DNA of 64,000 nt from Phylloscopus collybita (lineage: Eukaryota > Chordata > Aves > Passeriformes > Phylloscopidae). A program made the position numbers and the translations under genes. Location of the stretch: assembly GCA_027886175.1 (NCBI GenBank), contig JAJNNQ010000137.1:34520001-34584000 (forward strand). The letters run 5' to 3'. The notes beneath the pieces were generated by a model, which made no database searches, had not been told where the DNA came from, and was given only the letters and a program-made list of their open reading frames with translations. This document shows, in pieces, positions 1-12,325 of the stretch; within the stretch, counting starts at the first letter, position 1; the number at the start of each line of letters is the position of its first letter.

Positions 1-227
1 CTATCACACTTCACCTCTCAGTCTCCCTTTCTTACACAGCAACAGAAACAATTCCTTTGTTTCCTCCTCCACAGTGCTGAGGTGATGGAGGGGGTGTTGG
101 CACACTTGAGGGTGTTTAGTGATTAAACTTTGCCTACACACTGTACCAGTGCTATGTAATTACTAACACTGTTATTCACGTTGCTACAATCTGCAAAGTA
201 GATGTCTTGATAATCAGGCTTCATGAC

Positions 228-548
228 TAAGGGGGACTTAAGGAGACTTACAAGAAAGTGAGAGAGGGACTTTTTACCAGGGCATGTAGTCATAGGACAG
301 GGGAAATGGCTTCAAACCGTCAGAGGGAACGGGATTATTAGGCATTAGGAAGTTCTTTACTGTGGAGGTGGTGAGACACCAGAATATCACCCAGAGATGT
401 TGTGGATTCCCTTTCCTGGAAGTGCTCAAGGCCAGGTTGGACGGGGCTCTGAGCAACCTGGTCTAGTGGAAGGTTCCCTGCCTGTGTAGTTGGAAGTACA
501 TGATCTTTAAAGTCTCTTCCAACCCAAAACTTTCTGTGATCCTATGGA
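228..548 (+). mobile_element. CR1 LINE 3' fragment
   Basis: Matches the avian CR1 3' region in sense orientation: TTCTTTACTGTGGAGGTGGTG, then CAAGGCCAGGTTGGACGGGG, GAGCAACCTGGTCTAGTGGA, and ATGATCTTTAAAGTC near the end. 5'-truncated, as usual. Confidence 0.9.
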
Positions 549-3070
549 TTTGCAACTGACCCTTACAAACATATTGTAACACTGTCATTTTTCCTGCTGA
601 AAAAAAAACCCACAAAGAACAAAAACCCTGAAAGCAATAAACAAAGTAACAATCAAACCAAACAAAAATCAAAACCAAAAATCAAATAAAAAGAACCAAC
701 CCACCACTCTCCTACAGATAAAGATATGCTTCATCAGTGGTACACATCATGGAGGTTATAACTGGCTGCTCCTTCTGACCACTAGATCTCTGTGATTCAG
801 AGGATGTTACCAGTGATCAGTAAGGATAATGTTGGCATAAATCATCTACTTTGTTTTGTAAGACAAAATGTCAGGGTGGAGGGAAGTCCTGAAATGCTCA
901 AAATTAAAGATTTTTACATTTTTCTAAGCAAAATTTCAGCCGGTTCCAAGGACACTTTGGAGATTATGTTGCATGAGAGAGTTGGAAAACTAGTTTGTGC
1001 AATCTGAAATATGACACAAGGAAGGCCCTTTGGCCTCCATTACATATTCCTGTGTGCATGCAAATGCAAACAGGAAAAAGCATATTATTGATCCCTCTTT
1101 CCTCTCAAAAATTTCTCACAAACATTAGCCATTGAGTCTTCTGAAGAAAGGGAGGAAGAAGAAACTAACACTCAGTGGTGTTGCGCATCTAGAGAGACAG
1201 ACGTCCAAACAGATAATGAGCTGAGGGGTACAACTTGAAGTGATTAGAGTGTAAGTTCAAAATTATTAAAGTCTTTGTACTTTGACTCATACAAGACATC
1301 TGTTTCATACTTTCCTTCAGTTTTTTAATTTGGTAAACCCATGCAGGAGTTCCCCATCAAACACTAGTTATTCCTTTCTGAATTAGCAACAGGAAATAAT
1401 TACTCCTCATTGTGTGAGTACTCATCTATCCTGTAAGTAAGAACTCAAGCTTTTGCTTTGCCCAAGGAGAGGATAGCCAGGAATAGCTGTTCTGGTCTGG
1501 CCTTTCTCAAACACTATGGTGGACTCCGTGGAAAGTCTTAACTGTGTTACCATCAGCTATTTCTAAATATATTTTCTAAACACTCCAGTAATAATATAAA
1601 TACTCAGTACATGTATTAAAATAATTTTCTGGAAATGATAACAAATATTTTCCTCAGAACACCTGTTTTCACTGATAGCTGTTCATGTCCCTATTTCTAA
1701 AATCAGCATATTTCTGACTTCCTTTTCCTTGATAGACTGAATTGACATATATGAGGAATTCCGAGCCTGGAAAGAGAGACCTAAACCACATATTTTCTCA
1801 TTGTTAATCCTGCATAGACTGCAATAAGCAATGGAGACTGAAGTTTCCTTCTTGTTTCTTGTGCCATATTTCAAGCTGGTACAAACTGGTATGCCAGCTT
1901 TCAAAAAAAATACAGTCTGCATGTATGAATAATTAAGAAACTATAAGGTACCCATGAGAGCTAACCATAAGAAAGGCAGATGAAGTTCCAAAGTACTCTT
2001 TTTCTTGTATTGAAATATGGAAAAAAATTTGGCAATGTAGCATACAGTGATGGGCAAACACGATGTGCATTTTTATTCTGTATTTTTACTGTCTGCAATT
2101 TTTCCACATATTCAACTTCTGATTGAAATCTATTGCCCATAAAATAGAATAAAATTCTAAATCTTATTCAATTTTAGTTTAAGTCCATATCAATGGAAAA
2201 GCAGCAAAACTGTTGGCACAGCAGCAGTCTAAATTATGGCTGGTGTGATACCTCCTGTGCTATGGAGTGTCTACAGGTTTTTCTACATAAAATCTTCCAT
2301 TTTCACCCTCTCTTCTTCATTCCTCCAAGAGGAATAAAACACTGGAAAGTTTTCTGTTTTCAGCACCGTAATATCCTTTGGAGGTACTTCCCATTATGAG
2401 CATTGTATCATGGATCTTACAGTATTTGTTTCCATTGTAAAGCTTCTTGTTTTGTATGATTTCATGAATCTTGGGATATATTTTAGAGTTTTGGGGTTGA
2501 GATTTTTTTCCAATCACATTTCAATTAGTATGGTTGCAGGGCAAGGACAGAAAACATGAACTTCTATTCTTTGTTTTAGAAAAACATATTATTTAAAGAC
2601 AATTGTTTCAAAGTTCTTTCCTAATATTTTTGAAGTACTTTTGCCTAGACTTTTTAGACACTAGCATCAACAACCTTCATATTGTTCATTTTCAATGCTA
2701 AGCAGGCAATGGTATCTATCCCATGCTGACAGTGAAACACTGACTTCAGATAAGGCACTTTATGCCCTGGTGGATGTGAGGCATTCTAGCAAATAAAGAT
2801 ACATTTTATTAAAATAGTTCTCCCCAAAGTGATCTTCTAAGGTTTTTTAATTCCTCTGTTCCTTTCAGCTCAGGATATTCTATGATTGTGTGATTCTCTA
2901 ATAGCCCTGCTCTTCATAAGACCAACAGGCTAGTATTATGATAACCTTTTCCACAAATACCCATTAGTTTCAAGGTAATATTTTAATTCCGTTTAAGAGA
3001 CCTAATTCATGGAGAAAACAAAACTGTAATTTGACCTGACTTGGTCTGTACTCTTCCTGATATTTCCTCT

Positions 3071-3098
3071 GTGTGTGTGTGTGTGTGTATATATATAC
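3071..3098. repeat. (GT)n/(TA)n microsatellite
   Basis: Nine GT units followed by TA units. Confidence 0.95.
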
Positions 3099-3759
3099 AT
3101 ATCTACCATTGCTGTACAGTACTGACAGAAAAGATGTCATGTTTTGCACAGTGTCCTTCCCCAATTCCCAGTAAATGAATTTGTGTTTTTTCTTTATACT
3201 TCAGCTCTCCATATAGACATGTCTGCTATTTTCTGTCTGTTACTCAGTTTTGTTTTTATAGGATCAGATCCACCTTCAAAAGAAGCAAAAACTACTGGAA
3301 CTTCTATGTTCAAGTCTTGAACAAGCTGTTGGTTTCTGTATGGGCTAGGTCAATCCATTCAGGAATCTCCATTAACCTCATCAGAGGCCAGCCTGCAACA
3401 TTACAAAATAGCACAGATTCAACTGAAAATCCAGTGCAGATTGGTAGCAACCTAATACATTTCATACATTCTTGATACTATATCAAGATGGGACTTTTCA
3501 GACTACCAACCCGTCAGTGAGCCAGTCCTGCTCATCATCCTTTCATTGTATTTACAGAATTTTCTCCCCATGTTGGGTTTTGTTTTCCTTCTCCTTATGC
3601 TGATTTTCTCTGCTGCTGGCTTTTATTTGCATTGGAGCTTTTTAATGTAATTTTTAATGAGGAATTCAAGTGCTGTTTGAGTTTTCATTGTACAATTGTA
3701 TTTCTTTTCACTGTGTAAGTACTTTATCTTACAAATATATTTATTGTGAGAAATTAGCA

Positions 3760-3830
3760 TTTAAATTGAATTGAATTTAAATTGAATTTAAATTGAATTA
3801 AATGTGAAAAAACTCACATTTAAATTTGGA
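3760..3830. repeat. AATTTAAATTG tandem repeats with adjoining hairpin
   Basis: Three to four imperfect AATTTAAATTG-type units, then a 10-bp inverted repeat (3798-3807 / 3114-offset partner 3814-3823) around AAAAAC. Confidence 0.8.
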
Positions 3831-5847
3831 AGGACATAGCAGTGAAAGCAATCCTGCTTTAATTTCTTGTTGAATATTCTAAGTTGAAATGTCAGAATCT
3901 CAAGGAAAAATCTGATCATTTTCTTCTTATTCCTTATACAATTTGTAATTGTTAATTATCACATCTGTACACAGAAACACAGGTGTGTAGATGTTGGCAT
4001 ATTTTGGAGGCTAAGAAAATTATTTATTTCAAGCATCAGTAAGAAAATATCCATTAAATGTTTCAAACCAGCCTAGAGAGTGGACATTTTCTGTCATAAT
4101 CATTTGGAAACCTTCACAGGATGTTTCTTAGAAAAAATCTACTATGTGGGGTAATCTTTTCTTCTAAAGCAATCCAGGAGACAGTTTGGTGGGTATTCCC
4201 CTCACCTACCAGTCTCTTCAGTGCCATTCATAATTGTGTGAGTAAGCAACCCAGTCATCTTTACTCACAGAAAAATAAAATCAGTACAAAGATTTGGTTC
4301 TACCTGTTTCTGTCCAGCCTCCACGATACGTATAAGAATGCCACAAAGTCAGGCTTACAAGCAATTCATCCACAGATAACATTTTACTTAGAACTGGGCT
4401 TCTTGAGAAGAGTATGTTTGCAAAGATTTTTCAGTTAGATTCAGAATTTAAAGTGCAAGGAGAAATATGCAAGACCTTTGCTTTTCAGTAGTTAAAAAAA
4501 TGAAGAAGTTGCTTTCACACCCTAAGTACATTTCCTCTTCATCTCCACAGGAAGTAAGGCTGCTTATAGAAGAGCTACTGTTGAGTGTAGATGCACTTCA
4601 CTTGAAAGTTGCTCATCTTCATTTTTCAAAGGCCTGAACTAACAACTGTGAAGTGCTCTGAATGAACGTATTCTAGATTTCTTCAGGAAATTAAAAGATT
4701 GAATTAGTTAGCAATAAATACTTTTTTAAAACCTCAAACTCAAGAAATGAGAAACCGAATTTCTGTTGCTTTTTCCAAGAGACTACTGAGTTTCTGACCC
4801 CAAACTAAAATAAAACATGTTTTTAAAAAGACAATAAAATAAGCCAATATTGCTCTTTCTTTCCCCCAAAACTACAAAAACTACTCTTCAAAAAGAACAA
4901 AATACAGTTTCAGGTAGCATACTTGAAAGTAATCAAAGTGTAGGTACTGTGGCAGGTTGATTTGTTAATCTTTTCCTAAGGAAATGAAACTTATGCAGTT
5001 TTTTAGCTGTCAGTTCCTTCCCTGTCAGTAACTTTTGAGCAGTCAGCAGTTTCTTCTGACTTTGAGAGATTCTAAAGTCTCACAGATAACTTGACTTCTG
5101 CCACCTTCATTGAATTTGACAGCTAAGCACCAGCAAGGTTGGTCTACTAATGGTGGAGCACGTGTTTGTATTTTAACAGGTCTATACAACTTAGTTACCA
5201 TAAGGAGGGGAACACCTTTCCTAGCACTGCTGTTTAGTTGTTGTGAAATAATATTAATTTCATGAATTGTTCCAGAGTTATTAATGATTAAGGAAAGTAT
5301 TAATTTTATTATTATGCCTATTAATATCTAGGAAAGTCTATATGGCAACTGTGAAAAACTTCCAAAACTTAGGAAAAAGAGTAGTGAAAGGAACCTGCCA
5401 CCTAAATTGATGGTTGTGTTTTATAATAATGTATACAGGGCTCTGGGCTCTCAGTTTATCCTTTTTCAGTACCCCTGGTTTTGACACACCAGTCTATCTA
5501 TTTGCATATCTATGCAGCAACATGGAAGAGGAAACTGTATCATATTGCCACAATGGCTAGGATGAGTTTATTTTAATCTAGCTAGTGTGGATATCAGTAC
5601 CAGAAGAGCTGTGATACTCCAGACTTTAACTGGGACATTCTACCTCTGGATATCCCCAGCCTCCATGTGCACAAGTGAAGCATAACAGTTCCACAGCTTG
5701 CAACAGTCCACCGACAAGTTGAGTATTAATTGTGGAGAGCTCAGAATTCAGGCACACCAACTCTGGTTTCCATCAGCACATTTGAGCTGCTCTACCCTTT
5801 CCATAAGAGTTTTCCTCTGGAAAACCATCAATTCTGGTTCAATAGTC

Positions 5848-5978
5848 ACAAAAACAAGCAAGCAAACAAACAAACAAACAACAAAAAACCAAAACCAAAA
5901 ACAAAACAAAAAACCAAAACAAAAAACAACAACAAAAAAAAAAAAAAAAAAAAAAAAACAAAAAAAAAAAAAAAACCA
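5848..5978. repeat. A-rich CAAA/CAAAA low-complexity tract
   Basis: About 130 bp of AAAC-type repeats ending in near-pure A runs. Open frames across it are artefacts of composition. Confidence 0.95.
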
Positions 5979-7109
5979 AAGACATTTTAGACTGACTTCT
6001 ATATTTTTCTGCCCATATAAGGCAAAATGGCATATCAGTGAGATCCTCTATGTTTGTGTGTCAATTGTTCTGCATATGGGAGCTTAAAACCAATCTCCTG
6101 ATCACCACTCACTTCACTTTGACTTGCATTTGGGAGCACTCTGGGAGCCAGCAAAATTTAGATCTTTTCAGATAAATTAAAACTGAAATATGTTTTTAGA
6201 AACTCCCTTTATGTTATCCAATTGTTAACAGGAGCTCAGGCCACAGGACCAGGCTAGAGTTAGTTCAAAATAAACTCATAACAAGCATATAGTGTAGAAG
6301 TTGGATCCTCAACACCAATTTTTGTAACCTACTAATCTGCTCTTACATTGTTGCTCCTTTTGCTGCTGAAGACAAAAGTTATCTTGCCACAATTTCTGAT
6401 CTGTACCTGAAATGTTTAAGCACTGAAGGGGATTGGTCTTAACAACAGGAAGCATGAAATTAAAATGTTCTTTTTACTAGACCCTGAACCAGAATAATCA
6501 GATACGAGTAGACAGGTAAGTGTATAGTAATAAATATTTGTGGAAGAAGCAATTAAGTATTTGAAAGAAGTCATGGATCTTCTCATATATAAGTACACAT
6601 GGAAACACATTATAAATCCCTCTAATTTATGGCATTGTCGCTTGAATTGCACTTAAAAGAGCCTATGGTGGGATGCATCAGTTCTTCCTCTGCTTCCAAG
6701 GAAGTCTTTGTAGGAACTCTGTCTCTAGGAGTCAGTGATAATGAAGTGCTGCTTAGTTGAAGAAGGAATGCATCCACTTTGTTTTTTTAGTCATCCCAAA
6801 TCAGAAAGTTATGCTTTACTGATATTTATAGATTTTGGATGTGTGTGGGTCTTTTTGGCAGAAGGTTAGCACTACTGCAAAAGGTATCATTACAGCAGAT
6901 TCTCATTCTCTGAATAAGAATGGATGTTGTCATCTGAGTTGAAACTTTTCAGTTAAACAGTTATATTTTCATTCCAAAAAGAAACCTTTTGTTTCTGACT
7001 AACATTTCCAAAAGAAACATTACTTAAAGGAACAGTGGGCCACAAGGTAAAGATAAACGTGAAGCAAGACGGGGGTTTCTGCAAGTCTAAGTGCAAAAGT
7101 TTTTTTAAG

Positions 7110-7200
7110 TTCACAAAAAAACAAACAAAAAAAAAAAACACACAAAAAAACCAAAACAAAAACAAACAAACAAACAAAAAAACAACAACAACAAAAAAAA
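7110..7200. repeat. A-rich CAAA tract at a CR1 boundary
   Basis: About 90 bp of AAAC-type repeats immediately before the diverged CR1 copy. Confidence 0.9.
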
Positions 7201-7750
7201 GACAGGACTGTAAGTCTGCTGTTGAGGACCTGGAAGTGCTGTTGGATGGCTGAATGAAAGTGGATTTCATCTTTTCATTTGCAAAGGCAAACGGTGTCCT
7301 GGGCTGCATTAGCAGAACTGCAGCCAGCGGGTCACAGGACATTCTCTCTCCCATTCTGTTTGGCACTTCTCAGTCCATACCCAGTATAGTGCAACCAGCT
7401 TAGGTCCCCCAGCTCAAAAGAGACACTGAAAAATGTGAGAATGTTCTGCCAATATCCTCCAATGTGATGAGAGGGTTGAAGATCTCTACTTATGAGGAAA
7501 TGCAGAAGGAATTTGGTTTGTTCAGCCACAAGACAAGAAGGTTCAGGGGTATCTAATTGCAGTTTTCCACTGCCCAAAAGGTAGTTACAAAGATGGTGGA
7601 GGTACTCTTCACACAGTGCATAGTGAAACGATGCAGTACCACAGGCTCAAATTGCTTCTACATGAGAAACATTAAATATCAGAGTGAATTGCCCAAAGAA
7701 CTGGTAGAACCTACCTTCAAGTATTCAATACTGGGCTTATTTAGTTAAGT
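7200..7750 (+). mobile_element. CR1 LINE fragment, diverged
   Basis: Sense-oriented. Recognisable by GAGGACCTGGAAGTGCTGTT, TGTCCTGGGCTGCATTAGCA, GAGGGTTGAAGATC and TTGCCCAAAGAACTGGTAGA, in CR1 order. The 3' tail is missing. Preceded by an A-rich CAAA tract. Confidence 0.8.
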
Positions 7751-7929
7751 AACTAACCCACAGTGGCCCTCATGAAGGAAGGCTGGAGGAGAGTGACTCC
7801 ATGGCACCATTGCTCATCACAGGAACCATCAAAGCAATGCTGCAATGGAAACAGACCCTGTGAGGGTTAACTGGGCCAGGTGTTTCCAGAAGGCTGAGGG
7901 GAGCAATGCCAGTATACATTTGTGGGTTA

Positions 7930-8240
7930 ACCCTGTGCTATAAAGATTATTTCAAACTAGAAATGGTCCAGAAAACAAACAGTGAGTTCCTGCTTTATAA
8001 AAGAAGACTAGAAAAGTTGGGATTGTTCAGTTTTAGAAAAATAAAAGCTGAGAAGACCCAGTTGTTATTTGAACTACATTACAGTGGGATAACAGCAAAT
8101 TCAGTTAGTCATGTAGGCTAACAGAATAAACTGACACTAGACAAAATGTCTATAAACCTTCCATGAATAAATTCAGGCCAGAAAATGAAAGGCTTCTGGC
8201 AACCAGATTGTGAAACTCTGCGACAGCCTTCCTAAAAAAG
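7930..8240 (+). mobile_element. Probable old CR1-like fragment
   Basis: AGACTAGAAAAGTTGGGATTGTTCAG and later AAACTCTGCGACAGCCTTCCT resemble successive CR1 3' blocks. Strongly diverged, so the subfamily is unclear. Confidence 0.5.
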
Positions 8241-10079
8241 AAACAGAGATGGGTTCATAGGTTAAACATTTCAGAGGAACTCATTCCACTCCTGTGCTCA
8301 GTATCTGGAGGATGTAAATTATGAAATGCTTAAAGATTCCATTTACAGTCTTAAAAGTGATCATTTATGCTAGTTGGCCTGGTCAGTATCTATCTTACTA
8401 CTAGTTCCAGCCTAACTGAATTTCCTGGATTTAGCACTGAAGAGTGAAACTTTGCTGTGCTTTCTTCCATCTAACTGAAGAAACATGGAGTTTCTTATGA
8501 AGTCATTTCTGTAGATGAATTGCAATTGGCTGATTTTTTTTATTTTCCCTCTCATTGATGGATTGAACAGATATCTTTAATGTCTTGTACCAGAAGGCAA
8601 ATTTTCTTACACCTCTTATTTAAATCCTTTGCAATATTCCAATGTTTCAAATAAAGGAAAAGCTGGAACAGACTCAGAAAATCAGTACTGAAACCACATA
8701 CAAAAACTGCATCTTTCTGCTTCCTCTCAGTAGTCCTTATGCACGGACGAGTTGAGCACATATATTCACTCTTTTTGCCATACTATATCACATGCAGTTT
8801 GTAACAATTCTTAAGTCTTTTTACATTCATGAGCGAATGTAGAGTTCATTCTAGAGTTTAGGCTGGGGAAGTACTCTTTAATAGATTGCCACTAGATTAG
8901 TATGGCCTCTTCCCTTCCTTCTATAAAACCTCCCCAAGGAGTCACTTGTCTTTTCTCTGTATAGAGGAATAAGCACCAGGATCTTGCTTCAGATGGTCTG
9001 AAATTGGTCAGATTGTGCTGAACTTATCTGTAAGCTGAGTACAGTTTGTACAGTCAGATATTTGCCACAATCACCCTTTGGTAGGCCTTTTTAGGGGCAA
9101 AGGTCATGCCAGCTCAGTTTGCTGGTCTCAAAGAGGCCGAACCACTGACTCAAACTGCAGCTTGCATCTGATGCTGTAAGCCCTTTTGGTACCCTTCTGC
9201 AACCCTGCAGCTTTCTCCACATTTGAAGCTCTCCCTCGGCACTGCAGTTGTGCTCCGTCTCGGGATTGGCACCTGTGACCGTGGCGGGCACGGCTGTAGT
9301 GGAGCACTCTTTCCCCTGCCGCGGGTAGGAAAACAGGTTGTCTTTTCCACTGACAGCCTGTGGTTTCTCATTCACAAAAAATTTTTTTCCTCGCATCTAA
9401 GAGGCTCACTTGTAAATAGCTTCATCAAGTGACTAATTTAAGGCACCTGTGGTTTATCTCTGCAAGCTTTCTTCATCACTTGGAAATTGCTGCTGGTTAT
9501 TCCTTAGTCGCTCTACAGGAACGGAGAAAACGTTTCGACTGACATGACAAAATTTGCCTAGGAGACGTCAGCGGGTTCTTCACACGTGGTTAGGGACAAT
9601 GAGCTGGGCTGGCACAAACCACCTCGTCTTTCATGTGGGGAGGGAAAAATCAGAAAATAATTGATGATGCTTCATCAATGATCAACATGGGCTACAGGCT
9701 TCACCTACACCAATAAAACCACCAGGGCGTATTCTGCTGTTAACAAGTGCTCATTGAATCTTTAGAAGAAACAAACAAGTAAAAGGCCCCCCTGCACCAT
9801 GGCTGCTTCAAGGAAGTTACTTCCTTCTCATCAGCTCATTTGAAAGCACAGCTGAAACAATTTGAATAAGCAGCAATGACAGAAAGTGGAAGGAAAAGTA
9901 TCCATTGGTTAATATTAAAAATTGATGTACATTATTAACCCCAAACTCAATTATTCTGTCAAGAGTGTTAAAGCCTTTTTGAGGTCTTAAATAGAAGAAA
10001 AATAAGATTTTATTAAATATGAAGAAACGTAATTGATTAAATGGCTGTTTGAAAAGCAAAATCAAACCTGTTCACGCCT

Positions 10080-10127
10080 TGGTATCTTAGTATCTATAGT
10101 ATCTATAGTATCTACAATATCTACATG
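10080..10127. repeat. Short TATCTATAG-type tandem repeat
   Basis: About five imperfect 9-bp units (AGTATCTAT and variants). Confidence 0.85.
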
Positions 10128-11069
10128 CACCTTAATATCTAAATATAACCTCATTCATAATTTCTGTGTAGGTTTCATTCTTTTATCTGTAACTCCAGCT
10201 GCTAGAAACCTTATATCCAGCTTTCTTTAAGTCGATTTTTTTAAGGTGCAAAATACAGCAACATGCTAAAACATACAGATAAGATCCAAACACCCCAGGC
10301 TCCTCTGTTCCTCCATCATCACTCCTCCACTACACTCTTCTTCCTTTGGTTGCCTCTACATCTATACACCCTCTTCCACTAAACAGCATTAAATTTGTGT
10401 TTTCTTAGGTTTTTATCTCTGACGATTCAAAAATCAGGGAATGGTAATCAGATAGCTGATACTACTTTAATATCCTAGCATAGCATCTAGGTTATGCCAG
10501 CTTCTAGTTTTTTCCAGTTAGCTGAGGCAGAAAACCTACCAGAAGCCAACAAAACTCCACAAAGGGCATCATAACCTGGGATGAGAAGGTGGGGCACTCT
10601 GGGGATATCCAGAGTCAGTGGCCAAGGAGCAGGGACCCTTTTATGGGCCACACATTAGAAATCTCCCTGGCAGTGCCCATGCTGCAAGGAGAGGAGACAG
10701 GAGCCAGGTTGAGTGGGCTGGTTTTCATCCCCAGGGCCTTGGACCAAAAAAAGTATACACTGAGAAGGCCCTGCAACCTTCAGAAATAATTTACCAGAAG
10801 TGAAACCTCTGTGATTTCTCATCTGCCTTAATTCTGTTTCAAAATTCAGTCAACCCTTTCCTTTCACAGGACTGGACACTAGTCTGCAATTTGTCACTCA
10901 TCTCACACAAACATTTTGTGACCAGGCAGCTCTCGTAGGTTTCCTTTCAACTGTGGAAACAAAGCCCCTTCTTCTTCAGCTGTGGTTCCATTCAGCTCTG
11001 TAATACTTTACCCAACTAGAAATGATACAATGGCCCTTCAGCCTTCCATCCCTCCTATCAGAGATTTTT

Positions 11070-11215
11070 TAATATCCAACTGGATAAAGCCCTGAGCAGC
11101 CTGGTTTGACCTCCTGGTGTGCCCTGAGCAGCAGGTCAGGCCAGAAGCCTCCAGAGTCCCTTGACAGCCTCATTTACCCTGTGGACCCTATGGCTTTATG
11201 ATCATTGATGCCTTT
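11070..11215 (+). mobile_element. CR1 3' fragment
   Basis: ACTGGATAAAGCCCTGAGCAGCCTGGTTTGACC is the CR1 'gagcaacctggtctag' region. Short and diverged. Confidence 0.6.
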
Positions 11216-12049
11216 CATCAACCTGCTCCATCCAAAGGACTGAAAAAAACATTATCCATAATGTTTTGCAATTCAAACTTACTTCTGACATATTTCACTG
11301 GCATCTTTACTCCACAATAATCTCCACCCTCAATCAAAGGTATTCGTAGCCTCCCATTTCCCTCTGGCAATCAGTGCTCCTTCAGAGCAATAAACCTACT
11401 GGCTGCCTTTACATTTCCAAATCACTCTTCCACTGAAGCCAACAGAATAGTAATGTCAATCTAAACACTGATTTTTCGATGGAAACAGATTTGAGGTGAG
11501 ACCACTCACCACACATGTTCTTGGGGAGTTAGTATTCCACAGCTCAGCAGATCCTGGCAGCATTTAAGTGGGTATCCCCAGGGCAGTCATTATTTGCAAC
11601 ATGAAGAAGGTTGGCTGAAGATGGGAGAAGCTCTAAGGCGACTACTGCAGCTGTACAGGGGCTGCCATATCCCTCCCATTCCTGAAACAGCACTGCCTGC
11701 CCAGGCGCCCCTTGTCTTGGCAGCCCCACAACTGCTGAGGGGAAGATGACTCGACTTGAGTATCTGGGCTCACTGACTACTGGGGGCTATTTGGGGAGCA
11801 CCTCATTAATCACTAGATCAAAATTCCAAGCATTTCTCCTTTGGCCACACATCTTTGCAGTGAAGAGTCTGCGATTGCAGTCTCTAGAAATCGGTGTGTG
11901 TTGTGGGCACAAAGAAACAGTGACAGAACAGCCAAATCCAACACAAATTGCATCACTGTCCAAATATTATTTCCACATTTCAGGAAACAGTCTTCTAATC
12001 CTTCTAATGGTCTCCAAGGGAAACTGTCCCAGCATTTGCCAGGACTTGT

Positions 12050-12325
12050 TTAGATCGGAGATTAGGAAATATTCTTCTCTGAAATCACTGTCAAGTTGCA
12101 ACCAAGAAAATTTGTCAAGCACTGCAACAGGCTGCCCAGGGAAGTGGTTGAGTCACCATCCCTGCAGGTAGGTAAAAGATCTGTGGATTTGGCACTCAGA
12201 GACATGGTTTTATGGTGGAATTAGCAGTGTGGGGTTAAAGGCTGGACTGGATGATATGAATGATCTTTTCCAGCCTGAACAATTCTATGATGTTATGATT
12301 CCATGATTCTATGACTACATTATAA
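12050..12325 (+). mobile_element. CR1 LINE with intact 3' tail
   Basis: Contains CAACAGGCTGCCCAGGGAAG and TGGACTGGATGATATGAATG, ending in repeated ATTCTATGA-like units at about 12283-12320, the diagnostic CR1 3' terminus. Confidence 0.9.

Noticed and set aside
5698..6087. Lysine/glutamine/asparagine-rich open frame
   Set aside because: Created by the A-rich CAAA tract, which lacks stop codons in that frame.
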